Source of the DNA: WTGU01 sp965200925
GTDB taxonomy: Bacteria > Pseudomonadota > Alphaproteobacteria > UBA828
Direction: 5' to 3'
NCBI GenBank assembly: GCA_965200925.1
Contig: OZ241738.1
Span: 1,302,001 to 1,366,000, forward strand
DNA length: 64,000 nt
Position numbers and translations under genes: made by a program. This document shows, piece by piece, positions 49,038 to 57,700 of this stretch; within the stretch, counting starts at the first letter, position 1, and each line of letters opens with the position of its first letter. Under the pieces are notes generated by a model. The model saw only the letters and a list, made by a program, of their open reading frames with translations. It was not told the DNA's origin and ran no database searches.

Positions 49038-51404
49038 ATGCGCGAACCCGACCCCGGCCTCCGGCCCATCCCGCTCGGCCGGCTCGAACTCTCCCCCGAC
49101 AACGCCCGCAAGACGCCCGCGAACGACGCCGCGCTGGCCGAACTCAAGGCCTCGATCGCCGCCCACGGGCTGCTCGAGAACCTGGTCGTCCGGCCCCAGG
49201 GCGGCGAGGGCGCGGACGCCCGCTACGCGGTGATCGCCGGCGGGCGCAGGCTGGCCGCGATGCAGGCGCTGGCCGGGGACGGTGCGCTGGCCGCCGACTT
49301 CCCCGTGCCCTGCCGCGTGTGCGGCGACGGCGCCCTGTCGCGCGAACTGTCGCTCGCCGAGAACACGGTCCGGGTCGCCATGCACCCGGCCGATCAGGTG
49401 GAGACCTTCCGCCGCCTGGCCGACGACGGGGCGACGACCGCCGGGATCGCCGCGCGCTTCGGGATCGGGGTGCGCACGGTGGAGCGGCGCCTGCGCCTGG
49501 GCGGCGCCGCGCCGGTGCTGCTCGCCGCGCTGCGCGCCGGGGAGATCGACCTGGAGACGCTGGCCGCGTTCGCCGTCACCGCCGACCGGGGCCGCCAGAC
49601 CGCGGCCTGGGAGCAGGTGAAGGCGCAGGGCTACCGCCCGACCGCCTGGCAGGTGCGGCGGATGCTGACCGAGGACCGCATTCCGGTGACCTCCGACCTC
49701 GCCCGCTTCGTCGGCGTCGACGCCTACGAGGCGGCCGGCGGCGCGGTCGACCGCGACCTGTTCGCCGAGGCGGACGAGTCCGGCGTCTGGCTCTGCGACC
49801 CGAAGCTGCTGCGCGATCTGGCGGCGGCGAAGCTGGAGGCGGCGGCCGAGGAACTGCGGACCCGCTGGCGTTGGGCCGAGGCGCGGATCGAGCTCGATTG
49901 GAATACCACCGCCCGCTTCGGACGGGTGCATCCGCAGCCGGGGGAACCCACCCCGGAGGAGCGGGCCGAGATCGAGCGCCTCCGGACCCGCCACGACGAG
50001 CTGGTGGCGCTCGACGAGTCGGACCGGAGCGACGATCCGGTCGCGGAGGCGGAACGCATCGAGGAACGCCTCGACGGGATCAACGGCGCCGTCGAGGCGC
50101 GCGCGGTCTACCGGCGCGAGGACCTGGGGCTGGCCGGCTGCATCGTCACGGTGGGCGATGACGGCGCCATGCAGGTGGTCCAGGGCCTGGTCCGGCCCGA
50201 GGACATGCCCGAGCGGGAGGTCGGGACGGCGAACGGGAGCGGTTCGGGATCGGACCCGGCGCGGGTTCCCGGCGCCCGGGACGACGCCTCCGGGCGCCTC
50301 GACGCGCCGGCGTTCTCGGGACCGGCGGCGGTGCCCGCCGACCCGGAGGCGACGGCGCGCAAGGAGGCCGGCGTCGGCATCGGTTTGGCCGACGACCTGC
50401 GCGCCGTCCGCACGGGCATCGTCAAGGCCAGGCTCGCCTGCGACTTCGACGCCGCCTTCGACCTGTTGCTGTTCCAGGTCGCCCACGCCGTGTTCGGGAC
50501 CGGCCATCGCGACGACGCGCTCGACGTCGCCGTCCGCCCGACCCCGGAGCGGCCGCCGATGCGGGCCAACGACGAGAGCTTCCTCTCCGTCAACGCCGGC
50601 GAGAAACTGCTCTCCATCGACCGCGCGGGCCTGTCGCTGGACTGGCTCGGCAAGCCGGAGTCCTTCGCCGAGCTGCGGCGATTGCCGGAGCGGGAGAAGC
50701 GGCAGCTGTTCGCCTCCTGCGTGGCGCGCACGCTGAAGGGCCAGCTGGCCTTCGAGGCCGGGGCGCGGCCCGAGACCGAGGCGACGGTGGCGCGGCTCGA
50801 CGTCGACTTCGCCGCCGCCGTCCGGGCCAACCCGGACCCGGTGTGGACGGCCGGCCTGCTGTGGTCGCGGCTGCGCAAGGACCGGCTGTTGGCGATCGCC
50901 TGCGCGACCCTGGGCGAGCCTTGGGCGGCGGCGCACGCGAAGTTGAAGAAGGGTGAGATCGCGGCGGCGCTGGAAGCCGCGTTCGACGCGCACGGCGAGG
51001 TGCCCGCCGAGGTGACGGCGGAAGGCCGCGCGGCGGCGTTGGCCTGGGTGCCGCCCGGGTTCGCGGCCTTCGACGCCGGCGGGGAGGAGAACGGCGAAGG
51101 CGAGCCGGCCACGCCCCCGGTGTCCGAGGTGGAGGACGAGACGCCGGCGGAACCCGCCCCGGCGCCCGAGGTTCCCGAACCGCCGGTCGATGACACGCCG
51201 GGGTCCGGGGGCGACGCCGGCGCGAACGGTGCCGGACCGGCGGACGGGCCGCCGGCCCACGACGCGGTGCGCGTCACCATCGCGAACGGCGGCAAGGACG
51301 TCCGCGTCGAACCCGAGCGGGTGTTCGCGCCCGCCTCCGGCAACGGCCGCGACGCCGGCGAGGACCCGCTGGAGATCCCCGCCTTCCTGCGCCGCACGCC
51401 GTAG
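49038..51404 (+). CDS. large ParB/Spo0J-like protein
   Basis: A 788-residue protein. The N-terminal ParB/Srx-like domain has PDNARKT, IAGGRR at residues 66-71 and LAENTVR near 106. A helix-turn-helix follows (AGIAARFGIGVRTVERRLRL, about 136-155). The remaining 550 residues form a long helical region and an acidic proline-rich tail (after about 670). Canonical ParB is about 300 residues with parA next to it; neither holds here. Large ParB-like proteins without ParA are common in alphaproteobacterial elements and may act in element stability or regulation. GAGGAGATCGCCC precedes the ATG. Confidence 0.82.
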   Translation: MREPDPGLRPIPLGRLELSPDNARKTPANDAALAELKASIAAHGLLENLVVRPQGGEGADARYAVIAGGRRLAAMQALAGDGALAADFPVPCRVCGDGALSRELSLAENTVRVAMHPADQVETFRRLADDGATTAGIAARFGIGVRTVERRLRLGGAAPVLLAALRAGEIDLETLAAFAVTADRGRQTAAWEQVKAQGYRPTAWQVRRMLTEDRIPVTSDLARFVGVDAYEAAGGAVDRDLFAEADESGVWLCDPKLLRDLAAAKLEAAAEELRTRWRWAEARIELDWNTTARFGRVHPQPGEPTPEERAEIERLRTRHDELVALDESDRSDDPVAEAERIEERLDGINGAVEARAVYRREDLGLAGCIVTVGDDGAMQVVQGLVRPEDMPEREVGTANGSGSGSDPARVPGARDDASGRLDAPAFSGPAAVPADPEATARKEAGVGIGLADDLRAVRTGIVKARLACDFDAAFDLLLFQVAHAVFGTGHRDDALDVAVRPTPERPPMRANDESFLSVNAGEKLLSIDRAGLSLDWLGKPESFAELRRLPEREKRQLFASCVARTLKGQLAFEAGARPETEATVARLDVDFAAAVRANPDPVWTAGLLWSRLRKDRLLAIACATLGEPWAAAHAKLKKGEIAAALEAAFDAHGEVPAEVTAEGRAAALAWVPPGFAAFDAGGEENGEGEPATPPVSEVEDETPAEPAPAPEVPEPPVDDTPGSGGDAGANGAGPADGPPAHDAVRVTIANGGKDVRVEPERVFAPASGNGRDAGEDPLEIPAFLRRTP

Positions 51405-51428
51405 GCGCCGCCTCGCCCGCACCGCCAT

Positions 51429-51462
51429 GCGCCCCGCCGGTGAGCCACCGCCGGCGGGGCGC
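51429..51462 (+). terminator. perfect 12-bp hairpin between parB-like and GHKL genes
   Basis: GCGCCCCGCCGG pairs with CCGGCGGGGCGC around a 10-base loop, followed by CTTCTTCC. It sits 25 bases after one stop and 33 before the next ATG, so it could terminate the parB-like transcript or fold in the leader of the next gene. It does not match the two-hairpin leader family. Confidence 0.6.
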
Positions 51463-51495
51463 CTTCTTCCCATCCTCCATCGGGAGATCGTCCCC

Positions 51496-53256
51496 ATGAC
51501 GCATGATTGCCGACACGAGGCGGCCTCGCCGCCCGTTCCCGGCCCGGTCCGGGCGCGGGTCCACGACGGCGCCATCGCCCGCGTGACCCGCTTCTTCAAC
51601 GCCGCCCTCCCCGACGTCTTCACCGAGCTGCTCCAGAACGCGCGGCGCGCCGGCGCCAACCGCGTCGAGGTCTCCACCGAGCGCGAGAGCGGCGCCATCC
51701 GCGTCACCGTCGCCGACGACGGCGCCGGGATCGCCGACCCGGCGGTGCTGCTGTCGTTCGGCGAGACCGGCTGGGACGCGACCGTCGCCGAGGGCGAGGA
51801 CGCCGCCGGCATGGGCCTCTACTCCCTGGCCCGGCGCGGCTGCGCGGTGTCCTCGCGCCGGCGCGTCCCCGGCGGCGATCCCGCCCTCGGCGGTGATCCC
51901 GTCCCCGGCTGGCGCCTCGCGCTGACGCCCGAACACTTCCTCGGCGAGGAGGAAGCGGTCGCCGTCCGGGACGACGGCGCGCCGTATCCGCACGGCACGG
52001 CCATCGCGTTCACGGCGTCGGAACCCTTGGAGGCGATCGAGGCGGCGCTCGCCGGGGCGGCGCGCCACCATCCGCTGCCCGTCGCCTTCAACGGCGAGAC
52101 CGTGAAGCGGCGCGCCTTCCTCGACGGCGCCCGTCACCCCGAGGTCCGGCGGGGCGTCGTCTTCGGGGTCTTTCGGGACCGCTACGAGAGCTGCAACGCC
52201 CCCGACCTCAACTTCCACGGCCTGACGCTCTGCATCGGCCTGCCCCGGATCGCCGCGATCTCGGGCGGCGTCTGGTCGGCGCGCGCCGACGTGCTGTCCT
52301 GCCCCGAACTGGCGCTGGTGCTGCCGGCCCGCAAGGAGGCCGTCGAGACCCCGTTCCTGGCCGAGTTGCGCGAGGACGCGCGGGCTGCGGTCTACCGCGC
52401 CATGGCGGCGGCCGATCCGGTCCCGCGCGTCGCCCATGGCGATTGGAAGCGCGCCCGCGCCGCCGGGATCGCCCTGCCCGAGCCGCCCGCCGAGTTGCGT
52501 CCCTGGCGGCCCGGCATCGCCGACGTCGAGGACTGGTGCCAATCCCCGCCCTTCGCGCCGGTGGGCGGCGACGCCCTGGTCATGGCGGTCGATCCCGATC
52601 CCCAGGACGCGCAGGCCTTCCACCGCGCCGCCTGCCGCACCGGGATCGCCGATCGCCTGTTCGAGGCCGACACCCGCTTCGAGGGCTACGGCTGGTACGA
52701 CGCCCTGGCGCGGGTGCGCGACGTCCACGCCGACGTCGCCGCCGGGGGCATGACGCATCCCCTCGACGCACTGCGCGCCATGGCCGGGCACAAGCCCGAC
52801 GCGCCGGCGTTCCCCGAGGCGTTCGTTCGCCCGGACGCGATCCGTTGGCATCTCGACGTCGTGCGCGGGGACGGGTCGCCGGAACGGATCGCGGTTCCCG
52901 CCGATCTCGCCTTCGCCGGCGAGGCCTCGACCTGGGTCGGAAACGCCCGGCCGCTGGTGACGGCGGCAAGCGACATCGCGCCGGAAGACCTCGCGGAGCT
53001 GTTGCGGGCCGGGTTCTTCAGCCCGTCCGACGATACGGACGCGGACTCCTGGGAGACCCAGTGCGACCGCTTCGACGAGGAGGCCCTGCACGTCGCCCTC
53101 ACGCTGCTGTGCTCGGAGGACGAGGCGCGCCGGCGCACCATCGCCGAGGCGGTCTCGCGCGAGGTCCTGTGGGCCGCGCCCTCCGACCGGGACGTTCGCA
53201 TCGACATCCGCAGGCGCAAGGTCGAGGTCGCGTTCGAACCGCGCGCCGGCGCCTGA
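51496..53256 (+). CDS. GHKL (HSP90-like) ATPase-domain protein
   Basis: A 586-residue protein with an N-terminal GHKL ATP-binding fold: N-box ELLQNARRAG (N48), G1 box DDGAGI at 74-79 and G2 box GMGLYSL from 105. The remaining 400 residues contain no kinase, MutL or topoisomerase domain I recognise. HSP90-like proteins of this kind occur in element backbones and in some defence genes. It begins at GGGAGATCGTCCCC-ATG. Confidence 0.75.
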   Translation: MTHDCRHEAASPPVPGPVRARVHDGAIARVTRFFNAALPDVFTELLQNARRAGANRVEVSTERESGAIRVTVADDGAGIADPAVLLSFGETGWDATVAEGEDAAGMGLYSLARRGCAVSSRRRVPGGDPALGGDPVPGWRLALTPEHFLGEEEAVAVRDDGAPYPHGTAIAFTASEPLEAIEAALAGAARHHPLPVAFNGETVKRRAFLDGARHPEVRRGVVFGVFRDRYESCNAPDLNFHGLTLCIGLPRIAAISGGVWSARADVLSCPELALVLPARKEAVETPFLAELREDARAAVYRAMAAADPVPRVAHGDWKRARAAGIALPEPPAELRPWRPGIADVEDWCQSPPFAPVGGDALVMAVDPDPQDAQAFHRAACRTGIADRLFEADTRFEGYGWYDALARVRDVHADVAAGGMTHPLDALRAMAGHKPDAPAFPEAFVRPDAIRWHLDVVRGDGSPERIAVPADLAFAGEASTWVGNARPLVTAASDIAPEDLAELLRAGFFSPSDDTDADSWETQCDRFDEEALHVALTLLCSEDEARRRTIAEAVSREVLWAAPSDRDVRIDIRRRKVEVAFEPRAGA

Positions 53257-53275
53257 CCGGACGCGCGGGGCGTCT

Positions 53276-53339
53276 CGCGCCGCCGGGAGCCGAGGCCGGC
53301 CTTTGGCGGGGCGAGCAGCCGGCCGCGGGGAGCGGCCGG
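53276..53339 (+). repeat. island leader element, copy E
   Basis: CGCGCCGCCGGGAG opens the copy. Stem 1 is GCCGG and CCGGC, changed from GCCCGG/CCGGGC in copies B and D but still paired. GGCGGGGCGAG follows, then a perfect 8-bp hairpin CCGGCCGC-GGGGA-GCGGCCGG. It ends 36 bases before the GTG at 53376. Confidence 0.6.
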
Positions 53340-53375
53340 TCCCGTTCAACGCCATCCGATTCGAGGAGCCCGCCC

Positions 53376-53765
53376 GTGCAACTCGTCACCGCCGACCTCC
53401 GCCGCAGGCTGCTTGCCAACGGCACCCGCCGGGACGCCGATCACGTCCCCGTCCTCAAGCTGTTCGACCCGTGCGGGGCCGCGACCCGGCTGATCGCCGA
53501 GAGGCGCCCGGACGACCCCGACACGCTCTTCGGCCTCTGCGACCTGGGCCACGGCTTCCCCGAGCTCGGCAACGCGAGCCTTGCCGAGATCGCCGCCGTC
53601 CGGGGGCGGTTCGGCCTCGGGATCGAACGCGACCTCCAGTTCACCGGCCGCTACCCGATCTCGGTCTACGCAGAGGCCGCCAGGAGCGCCGGACGCATCG
53701 TCGAGTCCGGCCCCGTGCTGGAGGCCGCCGCCGGTCGGAACCGAACGAAGGAGACCCCGCGATGA
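53376..53765 (+). CDS. DUF2958-family protein
   Basis: A 129-residue protein matching DUF2958 from its opening MQLVTADLRRRLLANG (GTG start), then VPVLKLFDPCGAATRL, LFGLCDLGHGFPELG and ERDLQF. Members are encoded widely on plasmids, ICEs and phages, with no known function. GAGGAG lies ahead of the GTG. Its stop overlaps the ATG of the next gene. Confidence 0.85.
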   Translation: MQLVTADLRRRLLANGTRRDADHVPVLKLFDPCGAATRLIAERRPDDPDTLFGLCDLGHGFPELGNASLAEIAAVRGRFGLGIERDLQFTGRYPISVYAEAARSAGRIVESGPVLEAAAGRNRTKETPR

Positions 53766-54256
53766 AGCGCTACACCGTGCAGTGCGGCTACGCCGGCTGT
53801 TTCGCCAACACCGTCGTCGTCGAGGCGGAGACCCTGGAAGCCGCCCTGCAGAAGGCCGTCGAGACCGCCGACGCCGACGCCGGCGGCTGGCGCTCCCTCG
53901 ACCATTGCGGCCCCACCTTCGTTCAGGCCGCCGCCGAGGGCACCGACGCGAACCCATGGGACGGCGCCGCCTCGGCGTTGCCCATCCCCGACCGGTTCGC
54001 CGAAGGGGGAGAGCCGCCGGCCGTCACCCTGACCGGCCACCGCCCGACCGGCGCGGTCGAGGTCACGCGGGGCAGGGTGCGGCTCCGCTTCGTCGAACGC
54101 GAGGGCACGGTCGTCGCCGACGTCTCCGATCCGCCGCCTCCGCCGGACGCCAAGCCGCTGGTGATCGTCCGCCGCCGCGCGGACGGCGCGCCCCACGTCA
54201 CCGTCGCCGAGGGCCGCGCCCGCGTCCGCGTCCTCGACGAGATCGTCCCCGACTGA
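53762..54256 (+). CDS. unknown island protein downstream of DUF2958
   Basis: A 164-residue protein starting MKRYTVQCGYAGCFANTVVV, with AALQKAVETADADAGGW resembling plasmid proteins of the DUF6117/antirestriction neighbourhood. The C-terminal 70 residues form a beta-rich, proline-interrupted segment. The ATGA overlap couples it to DUF2958. No catalytic motif is recognisable. Confidence 0.65.
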   Translation: MKRYTVQCGYAGCFANTVVVEAETLEAALQKAVETADADAGGWRSLDHCGPTFVQAAAEGTDANPWDGAASALPIPDRFAEGGEPPAVTLTGHRPTGAVEVTRGRVRLRFVEREGTVVADVSDPPPPPDAKPLVIVRRRADGAPHVTVAEGRARVRVLDEIVPD

Positions 54257-54300
54257 GCCGCACGCGCCGTCCCGATCCGCCAAGCATGGAGGACCCCACA

Positions 54301-54588
54301 ATGAGCGTTTCCGATCCGCTGCCCCAAGGCTACGACCGGCACAGGGAGGCGCTGTTCATCGTCGATCCGGGGGCCTGCAACCCCTCCGGCGTCGCCCTCG
54401 CCGTCTTCAACGCCTGCCGTCAGGTCAGGGACGAGGGCGGCGACGTCCGCACCGACCCCGCCGTTCGGCTGATGACCACCCAGCTCGCCTTCCTGGTCCG
54501 GGGCGACTCCGGCATCGACGATTACGACGCCCTGATCGAGACCTGCCGCGCCCGAGCCGGCGAACGGGCCGGCGCGTCCACCCCGTAA
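54301..54588 (+). CDS. unknown island protein, third gene of the DUF2958 unit
   Basis: A 95-residue protein: YDRHREALFIVDPGACNPSG, VALAVFNACRQVRDEGG and LAFLVRGDSG. The text resembles small plasmid proteins of unknown function often found next to DUF2958. GGAGG lies nine bases before the ATG. A leader-like element (copy F) follows it. Confidence 0.65.
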   Translation: MSVSDPLPQGYDRHREALFIVDPGACNPSGVALAVFNACRQVRDEGGDVRTDPAVRLMTTQLAFLVRGDSGIDDYDALIETCRARAGERAGASTP

Positions 54589-54604
54589 CTTCCCGCCCCG
54601 TTGC

Positions 54605-54660
54605 CGCGCGCCGCCGGGAGGCGGGGCGGCGTAGGCCGGGGCAAGCCCGGCGGGGCCGGC
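54605..54660 (+). repeat. island leader element, copy F (methylase-helicase gene)
   Basis: It opens CGCGCGCCGCCGGGAG. Stem 1 becomes CGCCGCC and GGCGGCG, and the second hairpin is GCCGGG-GCAAG-CCCGGC, both perfect. The middle G-run is shorter than in B and D. It ends 51 bases before the ATG at 54712. Confidence 0.5.
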
Positions 54661-54711
54661 GCGCGTGCGCGCGCCATCCCGCTCACCCGTGATCCCCGAT
54701 GGAGACCGTCC

Positions 54712-57700
54712 ATGCTCGACGCCCACCCGGCGCCGGCCGCATCCGCGCGCCCGCCCGCCGTCCACGTCCCGATCCCGGACGACGCGGCCCCGCCGCGCTC
54801 CCGCTCGAAGCCGGCCGCCCTGCTCGCCGCCGCCGCGGCCCTGCTGCCCCACCTGGAGGCGGGCCGCGTCCTCGACGCCGCGATCCTGCGCCACGCCATG
54901 ACGCGCGCCTTCGGGGCGAGCGACGCCCAGGGCGCCTGGGTGTGGAAGGACGCCTACGAGGCGGCCGAGGCCGCCATGGCCCTGTTCCTCCGCCGCTGGG
55001 GCCGCGCCATGCGCCGCGAGGCCGGCTCGCCCGCCGCCATGCTCGCCATGATCGAGACCCTCGCCGCCCTCGAACCCTCCCAGACCCGGCGGTCCGAGGA
55101 GCAGGTCGCGTTGCAGCAGTTCTCCACCCCCCTGCCGCTCGCCTACGCCGCCCTCCAGGCCGCCGCCGTCCGCCCCGGCGATACCGTGCTCGAACCCTCC
55201 GCCGGCACCGGCATGCTCGCCGTCATGGCCGCCTGCGCCTTGGGCGACAAGGCCGAGGGCCGCCTCCATCTGAACGAGATCGCCCCCGCCCGCGCCGGGA
55301 TGCTGGAAGGCCTGTTCCCGAACGCGCCGGTCACCCGCCACAACGCCGAGTCCATCGCCGACTTCCTGCCTGCCCTCCGCCCCTCCGTCGTGCTGATGAA
55401 CCCGCCGTTCTCGACCACCCCCGGCGTGGACAGGAGGCGCACCGGAACCGATCTGCGCCACCTCCGGTCCGCCTTCGCCATGCTGCCCCCGGGCGGACGG
55501 CTGGCTGCCATCACCTCGCGCAACTGCGTGCCCGGCGACGCCGCCTGGACGGACGCCTTCCGGCGCCTCGATCCGCCCCCGGTGTTCTCCGTCGCCATCG
55601 ACGGGCGCGCCTACGCCCGGCGCGGCACCACCTTCGACACCCGACTCACCGTCCTCGACCGCGACCCGCAAGAACGGGCGGATATCCCGTTCGATCCGTC
55701 CGCCTCGGTCGCGGACGCCGCCGCGCTGCTCGAAGCCGTCGTTGCCGGCGTCCCGCCCCGGCTTCCCCTCGAACCCGCGGGCGACCTGTTCGAGCACGCC
55801 GCCGCAGCCCCGCGGCCCGCCGCGCGCAAGCGCGCCGCCCCAACGCCGAAGCCCGCGCCGGCACCGGCGCACGACCGGGGGCCGGTGGCCGCGCTCGAAT
55901 ACGAAGCCGTTCCGGACGATGCCGGCGCCGCCGCGCCTGCCGCCGGCCCCTACGAGCCCTGGCGGCCGAGGACCGCGCGCATCCGGGGCGCGCACGCGCA
56001 CCCCACCTCCCTGGTGCAGTCCGCCGCCATGGCCGCCGTGCCCCATCCCGCGCCGTCCTACCGCCCGATGCTGCCCGCCCGCGTGGTTGCCGAGGGGCTT
56101 CTCTCCGACGCCCAGCTCGAAAGCGTCATTCTCGCCGGCCAGGCCCACGACCGCCGCCTCGCCGCCCGATACCGCATCGGCGAGGGATGGGAGACCGTGC
56201 TGCGCGCCGACGGCGACGACGAGGGGGACGACGCGGACGCCTCCGCCGAACGAGCCGGCGACGGGGCGGCCGAGACCGCCGACGGAGAGGCGCTCTCCGC
56301 CCCGGTCCGCTTCCGCGCCGGCTGGATGCTCGGCGACGGCACCGGCGCCGGCAAGGGACGCCAAGTCGCCGGCATCATCCTCGACCACCGGCTGCGCGGA
56401 CGCCGCAAGGCGCTCTGGCTCAGCCAGTCCGACAAGCTCCTCGAAGACGCTCGCCGCGATTGGGCCGCCCTCGGCGGGCGCGAGGACGACGTCATCCCCC
56501 TCGGCAAGTTCCGCCAGGGCGCAGACATCCCCCTCTCCGAGGGCATCCTGTTCGCCACCTACGCCACGCTCCGCAGCCCCGCCCGCCAGGGCAAGCGGTC
56601 GCGCCTCGAGCAGGTCGTGGACTGGCTCGCCGGCGGCCTCGACGAGGACGCCCGCCACGCCTTCGACGGGGTGATCGTATTCGACGAGGCCCATGCCATG
56701 GCCAACGCCGCCGGCACCACCGGTTCGCGCGGCAAGGTCGCGCCCTCGCAGCAGGGACGCGCCGGGCTGCGCCTCCAGCACGCCCTCCCCGACGCCCGCG
56801 TCCTCTATGTCTCCGCAACCGGCGCCACTACCGTCCCCGGCCTCGCCTACGCCCAGCGCCTCGGCCTCTGGGGCGCCGGAGAGACCCCCTTCGAGAACCG
56901 CGCCGAGTTCGTCACCGCCATGGAGGCCGGCGGCGTCGCCGCCATGGAGGTCGTCGCCCGCGACCTCAAGGCCCTCGGCCTCTACCAGGCCCGCGCCCTG
57001 GCCTACGAAGGCGTCGAAGTGGACATCCTCGAACACGCGCTCACCCCCGAGCAGCGGCGCATCTACGACGCCTATGCCAACGCCTTCAAGGTCATCCACG
57101 CCAACGTCGAGGACGCGCTCAAGGCCACCGGCATCGTCGACGGCAAGGAGACCCTCAACCGCAACGCCAAGGCGGCGGCGCTTTCGGCCTTCGAGTCCAC
57201 CAAGCAGCGCTTCTTCGGCCATCTTCTCACCGCCATGAAGTGCCCCACCCTGTTCAAGGCCATCGACGCAGACCTCGAAGCCGGACACGCCTGCGTCGTC
57301 CAGCTCGTCTCCACCGGAGAGGCGCTGATGGAGCGCCGCATCGCCCAGACCCCCGCCTCCGAATGGGACGACCTCTCCATCGACCTCACCCCCCGCGAGT
57401 ACGTCCTCGACTATCTCGCCCACGCCTTCCCGGTGCAGTTGCAGGAGCCCTTCACCGACGACGACGGCAACCTCATGAGCCGGCCCGTCACCGGTGCCGA
57501 CGGCAACCCGGTGCTCTGCCGGGAGGCCGTCGCCGCCCGCGACGCCCTGATCGAGAAGCTCGCCGCCATGCCGCCCGTGCAGTCCGCCCTCGACCGGATC
57601 GTCCACCGCTTCGGACACGAGGCCGTCGCCGAGGTCACCGGGCGCTCCCGCCGGGTGCTCCGCCTGACCGGCGCCCGCGGCGGCGAGCGCCTGGCGCTGC

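Noticed and set aside
46884..51812. A 1642-codon leftward open frame
   Set aside because: It lies opposite several well-supported rightward genes and its translation is low-complexity Arg/Gly/Val/His text, a by-product of high GC.
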